Below are positions 44,883-53,054 of a DNA stretch of 64,000 nt, piece by piece (the stretch's first letter is position 1; every line of letters begins with the position of its first letter). Below the pieces are notes generated by a model. That model was not told the DNA's origin. It did no database searches and was given only the letters and a program-made list of their open reading frames with translations. Origin of the DNA: Cellulosimicrobium cellulans (GTDB lineage: Bacteria; Actinomycetota; Actinomycetes; Actinomycetales; Cellulomonadaceae); contig NZ_JAFBCN010000001.1 of the NCBI RefSeq assembly GCF_016907755.1, forward strand, positions 2,790,001 to 2,854,000. The letters are read 5' to 3'. Position numbers and translations under genes: made by a program.

Positions 44883-46651
44883 TGGCCCAGCACCGCCTGC
44901 GCACGCACCCGCTGGTGCTGCGGCGCGTCGAGGTCGCGCGCGTCGTCGACGTGACGCCCCGCATGCGCCGGGTGACGCTCGTCGGGCCCGAGCTCGGGGC
45001 CTTCGAGCGCGACGGCCTGCCGATGCCCGCGTTCGACGCGCCGTGGTTCGACGACCACGTGAAGATCGTGCTCGCGTCCGACGGCGACGTCGCCTCCGCG
45101 CTGCCCGTGCAGCGCGCGCACGGCATCGACTGGCCGCCGGCGCCGAACCGGCAGGGTCGCGACTACACGCCGCGCCGCTGGGACGCGGCGGCGGGCGAGC
45201 TCGACCTCGACCTCGTGCTGCACGGCGACGGCCCGGCCGCAGCGTGGGCCCGGTCCGCGCGCCCGGGCAGCGAGCTGTGGTTCGTCGGGCCGAAGGCCTC
45301 GACCGTCTGGCCGGACGACGTCGGCTGGGCGCTGCTCGCGGGCGACGAGACGGCGCTGCCGGCGATCGGGCGCTTCCTCGACGAACGACCCGTCGACGTG
45401 CCCGTGCAGGTCGTCGTGACGATCGGTGCCGAGGAGGCCCGGCAGGACCTCGCGCTGCGACATGGCGACACCGTGCGGTGGGTCGTCGCGCCGGAGGGCG
45501 ACCGCGCCGCGCTCGACGAGGCCGTGCGCGCCCTGGAGTGGTGGCCCGGCCAGGTCTACGCGTGGGCGGCGAGCGAGAGCCGCGCGCTCCTGCCCGTGCG
45601 GCGTTACCTGACGCGCGAGCGCGCCGTGCCGCGCACGCACGTCGACGTCACGGGCTACTGGCACGCGGAGCCGGCGGCCGCCCCGGCACCGGGACCCGCG
45701 GCCGAGGCGCAGCCGCAGCCCACGGGGGTCCCGTCTCCCGTGCCCTGGTTCGCGACCCGCGCCGCGCTCCAGCTCGGCCTGCTCGACGAGCTCGGCGCGG
45801 GGCCGCGCGACGCCGCGACCCTCGCCGAGGTCGCGCGCACCGCACCGGGAGCGCTCCGCGCCCTGGTGGGCGTGCTCGCGGCGTCGGGCGTCGTCACGCT
45901 CGACGGCGACACGGTCGCCCTGGGCGACGCGGGCGAGGACCTCCTCGACGACGAGCACGAGCGCGAGGAGTACGAGGGCCTGGAGGCGGACGCCCTCCTG
46001 GCGCTCGCCGCGCTCGCCCCCGCGCTGCGGGACGGCGGCCCGGCATGGTCACGCGCGCGCGGCCGGTCGTTGCGCGCCGAGGTCGAGACGGACGCCGACC
46101 GCGCCGCGGAGGTCGTCGAGGGCGCCGACGTGCTCCCGTACGTGCTCACCGGCCTCGGCACGTGGCCGGTCTGGGCGGACGCACGGTCCGTCGCGCTCGG
46201 TGGTCCCGGCGCGCTCGTCGTCGCGGACCTGCTCACCGAGGTCCCGGGCGACCGCGCGACGACGCTCGTCGAGGAGACGGTCCCGCTCGGGGTCCTGCGC
46301 GAGCGGGCCGGAGCGTCCACGACGCACGCCACGGCCGAGACGTGGCCCGCGACCGACGTCGCCGTGAGCGCGCTCGGGACCGGCCACCGCACCGACGACG
46401 AGGTCGTCGACCTCCTCGTCGCGATGCGCGCAGCCGCGTCGCGCGCCGTCCTCGTCGAGGACTTCACGCCGGACGGTCTCAGCCCCCACGCGCACGAGCG
46501 CGCCCTGCTCTCGCTGGCGACGACCGGTTCTGCGCCACGCACGCCCGACGACGTCGCCCGGCTCGCGGAGCGCGCGGGCTGGCGCGTCGAACGGCACGAG
46601 GCGCTCGGGTGGGGTGTCGAACAGGTCCAGCTCGCCGCGCGCGACGCCTAG
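44882..46651 (+). CDS. Siderophore-interacting protein fused to a methyltransferase-like domain
   Basis: A 589-residue two-part protein. Residues about 1-262 are a siderophore-interacting flavoreductase (SIP/ViuB type) that reduces ferric siderophores to release iron: VARVVDVTPRMRRVTLVG, QGRDYTPRRWDAAAGELDLDLVLHGDGPAAAWA, GPKASTVWPDDVGWALLAGDETALPAIGRFL and the C-terminal RYLTRER...VTGYWH. After a Pro/Ala linker, residues about 285-589 resemble family-2 O-methyltransferases: a winged-helix dimerisation domain (ATRAALQLGLLDELG) and a Rossmann part with SVALGGPGALVVADLL and a degenerate catalytic region ALGTGHRTDDEVVDLL. Starts one base before the end of the lipoprotein stop. Confidence 0.88.
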   Translation: MAQHRLRTHPLVLRRVEVARVVDVTPRMRRVTLVGPELGAFERDGLPMPAFDAPWFDDHVKIVLASDGDVASALPVQRAHGIDWPPAPNRQGRDYTPRRWDAAAGELDLDLVLHGDGPAAAWARSARPGSELWFVGPKASTVWPDDVGWALLAGDETALPAIGRFLDERPVDVPVQVVVTIGAEEARQDLALRHGDTVRWVVAPEGDRAALDEAVRALEWWPGQVYAWAASESRALLPVRRYLTRERAVPRTHVDVTGYWHAEPAAAPAPGPAAEAQPQPTGVPSPVPWFATRAALQLGLLDELGAGPRDAATLAEVARTAPGALRALVGVLAASGVVTLDGDTVALGDAGEDLLDDEHEREEYEGLEADALLALAALAPALRDGGPAWSRARGRSLRAEVETDADRAAEVVEGADVLPYVLTGLGTWPVWADARSVALGGPGALVVADLLTEVPGDRATTLVEETVPLGVLRERAGASTTHATAETWPATDVAVSALGTGHRTDDEVVDLLVAMRAAASRAVLVEDFTPDGLSPHAHERALLSLATTGSAPRTPDDVARLAERAGWRVERHEALGWGVEQVQLAARDA

Positions 46652-46728
46652 GGCGTGACTCCTCGGTGGCGCGCATGCGCTGTCGACCACGCCGGGACGT
46701 CGAGAGACGCGCCAGGCGCGCGAGGCGG

Positions 46729-46767
46729 CCGGTCGGCACGACGCCCCCAGCGCGTCGTGCCGACCGG
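46729..46767. terminator. Bidirectional hairpin terminator between convergent genes
   Basis: Perfect 16-bp inverted repeat (46729-46744 and 46752-46767, CCGGTCGGCACGACGC and complement) with a seven-base loop, between the SIP gene and pectate lyase. No long T tract. Confidence 0.75.
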
Positions 46768-46810
46768 TCCCCTCGTCGTCCCCGTGAGCTCGTCCTCACG
46801 ACCGCGCGTC

Positions 46811-48481
46811 TCAGCCGACCGCGCGGAACGGGCCCCACGAGCCGGTGCCCGGCTCCTGCCCGCGCGACCACCACTGCGCGACCCACACCGCGCCGTCGTG
46901 CACGACCGCGTCGCCCGACCGGAACACACGTGTCGGGGTCCAGACGGGCACACCGCGCTCGTCTGCGGCCAGCTCCTCCCACGGTCCCCACGCCGAGCCC
47001 GGGGTCGTTCCCCGCGCGTACCACTGGGCGCGGAACACCGCGCCGGCGTGGACGACGACGTCGCCCGCGCCGTACGTCGCGCGCGGGTCGTAGGCCGGGG
47101 CGTCGACCGGGCCGAGTCGACCTGCACCCGCGGAGGACCGCACGATCGCGGGCACGGCCCACGTCGGGTCGATGCTCCCGTGCAGGGTCGGCGTCCAGCG
47201 CGCCTCGTCGGCGAGCCGGTCCGCCTCTCCCACGGAGGCGTTGTAGGCCGCGAGGAGGTCGACGGGCTCGCCGTTCACGGTCGAGCCGGTCTCGAAGAGC
47301 CGCTCACCCTTGTACCGGCCGATGATCCGCGCCGGGTCGACGCCCGGGGCGAGCTCGAACGCGTTGTTCTCGGCGTAGATGCTCGAGTCGACGCCCGCGC
47401 CCCAGTAGTACTGGAAGATGCCCTCGCGCGTCTGCTCGTAGAGCTCGTCGTAGACGTGCACGTCCCCGAACCGCACGCGCGGGGCGCGCTGCCCGACGTC
47501 GGTCCACCGGTTGTGGTGGTACGTCACCTTGTGCTTGCCCACGTCCTGGATACGGCTGTCCGAGGAGCCGAGGATCGCCGTCTTGTCGTGGTCGGAGAAG
47601 TGGTTGTACGAGACCGTCACGTGGTCGGAACCGTGCGTGACGTCGAGCAGGCCGTCGTGGATCTCGTACGGGCGGCCGAACACCGTCGGCAGCGACGACG
47701 GCGGGTGCTCGCCGTCGTCGAACGTGCTGTGGTCCACCCACACGTTCTCCGACGTCCACACCGACACGTTGTCGTACGCCGAGTTCCAGCTGCCCGCGTC
47801 GCCGTCGCCCGGGTCCCAGGCGGGGAAGCAGTCGCGCGCGTCGGAGAACGTGACGTTGCGGATGATGACGTTGCGCGCGTCCCGGATCCGCAGGCTCGCG
47901 CCCACGACCTGCGCGTCCGCGCCCAGGCCGACGATCGTCACGTTCGACCCCACGTGCTGGAGCGTGCGCGTCGCCTGCTCCGCGGCAGCGACCACGCGCG
48001 CGTCCTCGAGCGGACCGGCCGGGTCCACCCACCCGTACGTCGCGGGGTCGTAGGCCGCGACGTAGTCGTCCATCGAGAACGGGACGTCGCTCCCCGCGAC
48101 GGGAACGGTCGCGGCGATCGCCTCGCAGCTGGTCCCGGCGAACGCGTCGATCCGTCCGTCGACGTACACGATGCGGGGCGTCGTGTCGGTCCGTGCGCCG
48201 ACCCCGCCCAGCGCGGCGCGCAGCTCCTCCCAGGTGTCGACGACGTACACGCGCTCGGCGCTCGCCGCGCTCCCGCCCGTGGTGCCGCCGTTCGCGGCGC
48301 CCCAGCCGTCGTTCGCGCCGAGCACCTGCCGACCGAGGTCCGCCGCGCCGGGGCCGCCCGGCGTCGCGCCGTCCACTCCCGCGGCGTCCGGCGCTGCGCT
48401 GCTCGTCAGTGCGGTCCCCGTGACCGCCAACACGACCGCGGTCGCCGCGGCCAGCGGGACCCTCACCCACCGTCCTGCCAT
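46811..48481 (-). CDS. Secreted pectate lyase (PL1) with two C-terminal carbohydrate-binding modules
   Basis: A 556-residue secreted enzyme cleaving polygalacturonate by beta-elimination. A signal peptide (WVRVPLAAATAVVLAVTGTALTSSAAP) precedes a right-handed beta-helix. PL1 signatures: NVTIVGLGADAQVVGASLRIRDARNVIIRNVTF, NVWVDHSTFDDGEH, DGLLDVTHGSDHVTVSYNHFSDHDKTAILG, KVTYHHNRWTDVGQRAPRVRFGDVHVYDE with the catalytic Arg in QRAPRVR. Two CBM5/12-like (chitin-binding type 3) repeats follow, each with YxxGDxVVxxGxxxxAQWxxRG...GPW (about 465-508 and 511-556). ATG 48481 has GAAGGAG seven bases upstream and a LacI-type operator just before. Confidence 0.93.
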   Translation of the reverse strand: MAGRWVRVPLAAATAVVLAVTGTALTSSAAPDAAGVDGATPGGPGAADLGRQVLGANDGWGAANGGTTGGSAASAERVYVVDTWEELRAALGGVGARTDTTPRIVYVDGRIDAFAGTSCEAIAATVPVAGSDVPFSMDDYVAAYDPATYGWVDPAGPLEDARVVAAAEQATRTLQHVGSNVTIVGLGADAQVVGASLRIRDARNVIIRNVTFSDARDCFPAWDPGDGDAGSWNSAYDNVSVWTSENVWVDHSTFDDGEHPPSSLPTVFGRPYEIHDGLLDVTHGSDHVTVSYNHFSDHDKTAILGSSDSRIQDVGKHKVTYHHNRWTDVGQRAPRVRFGDVHVYDELYEQTREGIFQYYWGAGVDSSIYAENNAFELAPGVDPARIIGRYKGERLFETGSTVNGEPVDLLAAYNASVGEADRLADEARWTPTLHGSIDPTWAVPAIVRSSAGAGRLGPVDAPAYDPRATYGAGDVVVHAGAVFRAQWYARGTTPGSAWGPWEELAADERGVPVWTPTRVFRSGDAVVHDGAVWVAQWWSRGQEPGTGSWGPFRAVG

Positions 48482-48505
48482 CACCCAACTCCTTCGTCGG
48501 TGCGA

Positions 48506-48517
48506 GAAACCGGTTTC
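48506..48517. promoter_or_regulatory. LacI-family operator upstream of pectate lyase
   Basis: Perfect 12-bp palindrome GAAACCGGTTTC with a central CpG, 25 bases before the ATG. This is the standard half-site arrangement of LacI-family sugar repressors. No LacI gene is in the window, so control would be in trans. An imperfect second LacI-like site (GGAAAGCGCT) lies at 48552-48561. Confidence 0.7.
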
Positions 48518-48559
48518 CCACCGGCGTCGCCGAGTCTGGCACACGGAGGACGGAAAGCG

Positions 48560-48867
48560 CTACCCCGTCGGGCTCTCGCCGCGCGCGGCCGCCGAGCGGG
48601 CGTCGCGCGCCGCGCTCCAGGCGCGCTCCGCGGCGAACGCCGCCGCGAGCGGCCCGACCACGAACGGCCACACTCCGAGCACCAGCACCGCGGCGCTCTC
48701 GCCCGCACCGAGCGCCGACAGGGCCAGGGTGCCGAGGAGGTTCGGGGCCACCGCGGCCGCGACGGCGACGCTCGCGATCGACCACAGCGGCAGCGGCTGC
48801 GTGCGGTCGATGGGGTCGAGGGCTCGCCCCTGCCGTGCGCCGGGACGTCACCCTGCTCGGACGTCAC
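48560..48867 (-). pseudogene. Small membrane protein, one frameshift
   Basis: GTG 48867 overlaps the MFS stop as GTGA, the coupling seen throughout this window, and reads MTSEQGDVPAHGRGEPSTP; the frame must then shift by one (near the CCCC run at about 48816-48822) to continue IDRTQPLPLWSIASVAVAAA, APNLLGTLALSALGAG and VLVLGVWPFVVGPLAAAFAAERAW to the stop at 48560. The downstream frame is open to 48847 but has no good start. Two or three membrane helices; I do not recognise the family. The shift is consistent with a single lost base. Confidence 0.55.
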
Positions 48868-50117
48868 CCGCGCGCGGACCGGCGAGCCAGGCCCGGGGCA
48901 GCGAGGGCGACGAGCACCGCGGTCGCGGCGGCGAAGACGACGACCATGAGCCGCAGCGGCTCGACGGTCAGCGAGATGCCCAGGAGCAGCACGGGCACCG
49001 CGAGCCCGACGTAGGCGACGAGGAAGATCCCCGCGAGCACCTCGCCGCGCCGGTGCGGTTCGGCGAGCGACCCCGCCGTCGCGAGCGCGCCGCGGAAGAG
49101 GATGCCGACGCCCGCCCCGGCGACGACCGCGCTGGCGACGAAGGCCGGAAGGGACGCGAGCGCGACCGCCCCGGCGAGGACGACGAGCCCGAACAGGGTC
49201 AGCCCGACCGCGAGCGCCACCTGCCGCGCCGGGGCGAGCCGCCCGGACGCGAGCTGGGCGAGGGCGGCGGACGCGAACACCGCGGCGGACACGAGCCCCG
49301 CGACGAGTCGCGACTCCTCGTGCATGACCGTCGCGAGCACGCTCGGCGTGAGCGACGTGAAGAGCCCGAACACGGCGAAGCCGGCGAATGCCGCCGCCGC
49401 CGCGGCGACGAACGTGCCACGCCCCGACCGCGGCACCGCGACGCACTGCGGGCGGTAGGCGTACGGGCCGACCGGCGGCGCGACCGTCTCGGGTACGAGC
49501 GCGGCGGCGAGCACCGCGGCGGCGAGCAGGACGGCGAACGCGACGTACGGCGTCGTGAGCGGGGCGGGCGCGGCCTGGGCCAGCAGCCCGCCGACGAGCG
49601 GGCCGAGCGCGAGGCCGCCGATGTTCGCCAGGCCGGCGACCGCGCTCGCGTCGCGCGAGCCGTCCGGGCGCGCGACCGCGCGCAGCTCGGCGAGGTGCGC
49701 CGTCGCCGTCGCGGTGACGGCGCCGATCCCCGCACCGGAGACGAGCCGCGCTACCACGAGCCCGCCGAGCCCGTCGAGCGCGAGGAACAGCAGCGCCGCG
49801 ACGAGCTCGGCCGCGAGACCGAGGAGCAGCACGCGCCGGCGCCCGAACCGGTCGCTGAGGTGACCCACGAGGTAGAGGCTCGCCGCCACGCCGACCGCGT
49901 AGGCGGCGAAGACGACGGTCACGGCAACCGTAGGGAGCCCGTCGCGCACCTGGTAGAGGGGGTAGAGCGGGGTCGGGACGGTCGAGAACGCCATCGCCGT
50001 GGCGAACGCGAGCGCCACGACGAGGAAGCCGGAGCCGTGGGAGACGAGCGGGCGCCGTCGGGCCGCCCGCGGGGTGGCTCCGGCGAGGCGAGGGGTGCGC
50101 GTCGAGGTGGTGGTCAT
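48864..50117 (-). CDS. MFS transporter
   Basis: A 417-residue major facilitator transporter with 12 hydrophobic segments. The loop 2-3 signature is LVGHLSDRFGRRRVLLLGLA (about 65-84), and TPLYPLYQ near the start and ALATAGSLAEPHRRGEVLAGIFLVAYVGLAVPVLL near the end resemble drug-efflux-type MFS proteins. ATG 50117 (MTTTSTRTP) was chosen over GTG 50126 by a CACGGT hexamer at leaderless distance. Divergent from a LysR gene with 94 bases between; the LysR is its likely regulator. Confidence 0.9.
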   Translation of the reverse strand: MTTTSTRTPRLAGATPRAARRRPLVSHGSGFLVVALAFATAMAFSTVPTPLYPLYQVRDGLPTVAVTVVFAAYAVGVAASLYLVGHLSDRFGRRRVLLLGLAAELVAALLFLALDGLGGLVVARLVSGAGIGAVTATATAHLAELRAVARPDGSRDASAVAGLANIGGLALGPLVGGLLAQAAPAPLTTPYVAFAVLLAAAVLAAALVPETVAPPVGPYAYRPQCVAVPRSGRGTFVAAAAAAFAGFAVFGLFTSLTPSVLATVMHEESRLVAGLVSAAVFASAALAQLASGRLAPARQVALAVGLTLFGLVVLAGAVALASLPAFVASAVVAGAGVGILFRGALATAGSLAEPHRRGEVLAGIFLVAYVGLAVPVLLLGISLTVEPLRLMVVVFAAATAVLVALAAPGLARRSARG

Positions 50118-50199
50118 GCGCACCACCGTGCGCCTGGTCGAGTGATCGTGTCCAACGACTTGTCTCGATACCTCTGATCGCTCTGGCCGATTTCTTGGG

Positions 50200-50205
50200 T
50201 AGCCT
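50200..50205 (+). promoter_or_regulatory. -10 element TAGCCT for the LysR gene
   Basis: TAGCCT six bases before ATG 50212, leaderless spacing. Confidence 0.6.
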
Positions 50206-50211
50206 CACCCC

Positions 50212-51105
50212 ATGGAGACGCGCCAGCTCGAGTACTTCGTTGCCGTGGCCGAGGAGCTGAGCTTCACGCGCGCCGCAGCCCGCGTGTTCGCCGTGCAGTC
50301 GAGCGTGTCCGCGGGGGTGCGGGCGCTCGAGACCGAGCTGGGCGCCCGGCTGTTCGAGCGCACCAGGCGCACCGTCGCGCTCACCTCGCAGGGCGAGGCG
50401 CTGCTCCCCCGGGCCCGCGCGGTCCTCGACGCGGTCGACGAGGCGCGCGCCGCCGTCACGCCCGGCCCGCACCTCGTGCGCGGCACCGTCCGGCTGGGGG
50501 TCTTCACCAACCTCGGCTACCTCGGCCTGCCGCGCGTGCTCGCGGCGTTCCGCGAGCGCCACCCGGGCGTGGAGCTGCGCCTGACGCCGAGCCCCGCCGG
50601 CTCGACGGGTCTCGGCGAGGACGTGCGCCGCGGGGTCGTCGACGTCGCCTTCACGGGGCTGGACCCGCAGGACCACCCGGGCCTGCGGTACACGCGCCTC
50701 ACGTCCGCGACGTTCGTCGCCGTCCTGCCCGCCGGGCACGCGCTCGCGGGCGCCGCGTCGGTCGCGCCGGGCGACCTGGCCGACGAGCGCGTCGTGACGA
50801 CGCCGCGCGGGTTCGGCAACCGTGTGGTCGCCGAGCGCGCGTTCGCGCACGCGGGCGTCGCGCCGCGCGCCGACACGGAGGTCGCGGACGTCGGGGACCT
50901 GCCCGCGTTCGTCGCCGCGGGGTTCGGGGTCGCGGTGGTGCCGGCCGACATGTACGAGCCCGCCGACGGCGCGGTCGCGGTCCCGCTCGACGCGCCGGAG
51001 GCATGGTCCCTCGGGCTCGTGACCAGGCCGCACCCGAGCGCCGCCGCGGCGGCCCTGGTGGCCGGACTCGTGGACGCGCTCGGAGGTGCGCCCACGCCCG
51101 GCTGA
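50212..51105 (+). CDS. LysR-family transcriptional regulator
   Basis: 297 residues: LysR HTH at 1-60 (METRQLEYFVAVAEELSFTRAAARVFAVQSSVSAGVRALE) and effector domain at about 88-290. The effector domain is a standard type-2 periplasmic-binding fold (GVFTNLGYLGLPRVLAAFRERHPGVELRL). Divergent from the MFS transporter, which it probably controls in response to an exported compound. Confidence 0.92.
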   Translation: METRQLEYFVAVAEELSFTRAAARVFAVQSSVSAGVRALETELGARLFERTRRTVALTSQGEALLPRARAVLDAVDEARAAVTPGPHLVRGTVRLGVFTNLGYLGLPRVLAAFRERHPGVELRLTPSPAGSTGLGEDVRRGVVDVAFTGLDPQDHPGLRYTRLTSATFVAVLPAGHALAGAASVAPGDLADERVVTTPRGFGNRVVAERAFAHAGVAPRADTEVADVGDLPAFVAAGFGVAVVPADMYEPADGAVAVPLDAPEAWSLGLVTRPHPSAAAAALVAGLVDALGGAPTPG

Positions 51106-51118
51106 CGCGAGGCGCTGG

Positions 51119-51124
51119 TAGCAT
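51119..51124 (+). promoter_or_regulatory. -10 element TAGCAT for the ABC-F leader transcript
   Basis: TAGCAT seven bases before GTG 51132, so the transcript would start at the leader ORF. Confidence 0.6.
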
Positions 51125-51131
51125 CGGCACC

Positions 51132-51158
51132 GTGCTCATCGAGGTCGACAGACTCTAG
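51132..51158 (+). CDS. Leaderless 8-codon upstream ORF of the ABC-F gene
   Basis: GTG CTC ATC GAG GTC GAC AGA CTC TAG encodes MLIEVDRL. It starts at the predicted transcription start, contains a rare AGA codon, uses the rare TAG stop, and runs straight into a perfect hairpin at 51158-51177. ABC-F resistance genes in several Gram-positive bacteria are controlled by ribosome stalling on such short leaders; assignment here is by architecture. Confidence 0.6.
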   Translation: MLIEVDRL

Positions 51159-51341
51159 CCGCCGAGCCGTCGGCGGCCTGTCCCAGCGCACCCTCCCGCC
51201 CCTGGGCTCCGTGACGGAGCCCCTCTGGGCGGCCCCTCCCGGCTCGTGCCGTGGACTCGTCGTGCCTGGACCCGCCGCGCCGCTCCCGCGCCGCTCTGTC
51301 CGTTCCCGGCACGACCCTGCCCGCGCCATCGCGGGCACGAG
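51158..51341 (+). promoter_or_regulatory. Ribosome-attenuation-like leader of the ABC-F gene
   Basis: Stems visible in order: GCCGCCGA/TCGGCGGC (51158-51177); CCGCCC..GGGCTCCG/CGGAGCCC..GGGCGG (51196-51232); and TGCCCGCG/CGCGGGCA (51318-51337) just before the GAGGAG ribosome site. CTCGTGCC (51243-51250) is fully complementary to GGCACGAG (51334-51341), which includes the start of the Shine-Dalgarno, and GTCGTGCC (51259-51266) to GGCACGAC (51308-51315). The last stem and the CTCGTGCC pairing exclude each other, as expected for a switch. Confidence 0.65.
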
Positions 51342-51350
51342 GAGCACCTC

Positions 51351-52964
51351 ATGTCCACCCTGCACCGATCCGCGGTGACCCTCACCGACCTCACGTTCGA
51401 GTGGCCCGACGGCACCGTCGCGCTCTCGCACCTCACCGGCACGTTCGGCGCCGGCCGCACGGGCCTCGTCGGCGACAACGGCGCCGGCAAGTCCACCCTC
51501 CTGCGGCTCGTCGCGGGCCTGCTCTCGCCGACGTCGGGGCGCGTCACGACGACCGGCGACGTCGCCTACCTCCCCCAGACCCTGACGCTCGGCCAGGACG
51601 CGAGCGTCGCGCGGCTCCTCGGGATCGACAGCACGCTCGCGGCGCTGCGCGCCATCGAGTCCGGCGACGTCGACGAGCGGCACTTCGACGCCGTCGGCGA
51701 CGACTGGGACGTCGAGGCGCGCGCCGCGCAGGCGCTCGCCGAGATCGGGCTCGACGGCGTGGGCCTCGACCGGCGCGTAGGCGAGCTGTCCGGCGGCGAG
51801 GCGATGCTCGTCGCGATCAGCGGGCTGCGCGTGCGGCGCAGCGCGATCACCCTGCTCGACGAGCCGACCAACAACCTGGACCGCGGCACGCGCGCCCGGC
51901 TCGCGGCGCTCGTCGGCTCCTGGCCGGGGACGCTCGTCGTCGTCAGCCACGACCTCGACCTGCTCGAGCACATGGACGAGACCGCGGAGCTGCACGCCGG
52001 GCGCCTCACGACGTTCGGCGGCCCGTACAGCGCGTGGCGTGACCAGCTCGACGCGGACCAGGCCGCCGCGGCGCAGGCCGCGCGGACCGCCGAGCAGACG
52101 CTCCGGGCCGAGAAGCGCCAGCGCGTCGAGGCCGAGACCAAGCTCGCGCGCCGCGAGCGGACGGCGCGCACCGCGCAGGCGAACCGCACCGGGTCACGCA
52201 TCTCGATGGGACTGCGCGCGTCCGCCGCGCAGGTGTCCGCCGGCTCGATGCGCCAGGGCCTGGACGCGAAGGTCCAGGCCGCGCAGGACGCGCTCGACGC
52301 CGCGGCGGCCCGCGTGCGCGACGACGAGCACGTGCACCTCGTGCTCCCCGACCCGGACGTGCCGCGCGGCCGCCGCCTCGCCGAGCTGCACGGGACGACC
52401 GGGACGGTCGTCGTGCAGGGTCCCGAGCGGGTCGCGCTCGTCGGCGCCAACGGGACCGGCAAGACGACGCTGCTGGAGAACCTGCTCGCCAGCCGCTCAC
52501 CCGAGCCAGGGCGCGCGGGTGGGACGCTGCTCACCGACCGCGTCGGCTACCTGCCCCAGCGCCTGGACGGGCTCGACGACGCCCGCAGCGCGCTGGAGAA
52601 CGTGCGCGACGGGGCACCGGGCGCGGCCCCGGGCACGATCCGCAACCAGCTCGCTCGCCTGCTGCTGCGCGGGTCGAGCGTGGACCGCCCCGTCTCGACG
52701 CTGTCGGGCGGCGAACGGTTCCGCGTCTCGCTCGCCCGGCTCCTGCTCGCCGACCCGCCCGCCCAGCTCCTCGTGCTCGACGAGCCGACGAACAACCTCG
52801 ACGTGCGCAGCGTCGACCGGCTCGTCGAGGCCCTGTCGGGCTACGCCGGCGCGCTGCTCGTCGTGAGCCACGACGACGGCTTCCTCGCCCGGCTCGGCGT
52901 CGACGTCGCGCTCGAGCTGGGCTCGGACGGGGCGCTCCGCCGCGTCCCCGTGCCCGGCCGCTGA
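51351..52964 (+). CDS. ABC-F family ATPase (ribosome-associated)
   Basis: A 537-residue soluble protein with two ABC domains and no membrane part. First Walker A GDNGAGKST (41-49), signature LSGGEAMLVAIS, Walker B LLDEPTNNLD; inter-domain linker of about 80 residues rich in Arg/Ala (QTLRAEKRQRVEAETKLARRERTARTAQANR), the region that reaches the ribosomal exit or peptidyl site in ABC-F proteins; second Walker A GANGTGKTT, signature LSGGERFRVSLA, Walker B LVLDEPTNNLD. Members either protect ribosomes from antibiotics or tune translation. The attenuator-like leader favours an antibiotic-responsive role. GAGGAG six bases before ATG 51351. Confidence 0.93.
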   Translation: MSTLHRSAVTLTDLTFEWPDGTVALSHLTGTFGAGRTGLVGDNGAGKSTLLRLVAGLLSPTSGRVTTTGDVAYLPQTLTLGQDASVARLLGIDSTLAALRAIESGDVDERHFDAVGDDWDVEARAAQALAEIGLDGVGLDRRVGELSGGEAMLVAISGLRVRRSAITLLDEPTNNLDRGTRARLAALVGSWPGTLVVVSHDLDLLEHMDETAELHAGRLTTFGGPYSAWRDQLDADQAAAAQAARTAEQTLRAEKRQRVEAETKLARRERTARTAQANRTGSRISMGLRASAAQVSAGSMRQGLDAKVQAAQDALDAAAARVRDDEHVHLVLPDPDVPRGRRLAELHGTTGTVVVQGPERVALVGANGTGKTTLLENLLASRSPEPGRAGGTLLTDRVGYLPQRLDGLDDARSALENVRDGAPGAAPGTIRNQLARLLLRGSSVDRPVSTLSGGERFRVSLARLLLADPPAQLLVLDEPTNNLDVRSVDRLVEALSGYAGALLVVSHDDGFLARLGVDVALELGSDGALRRVPVPGR

Positions 52965-53054
52965 GCCCGGCCCGGGGCGTCCCGCTCGCCGGGGCGCCCC
53001 GGGACCGGCGACGATGGGCCGAGAGAGGGTCGGCCGCGCCGGGGAGGTGCACCC

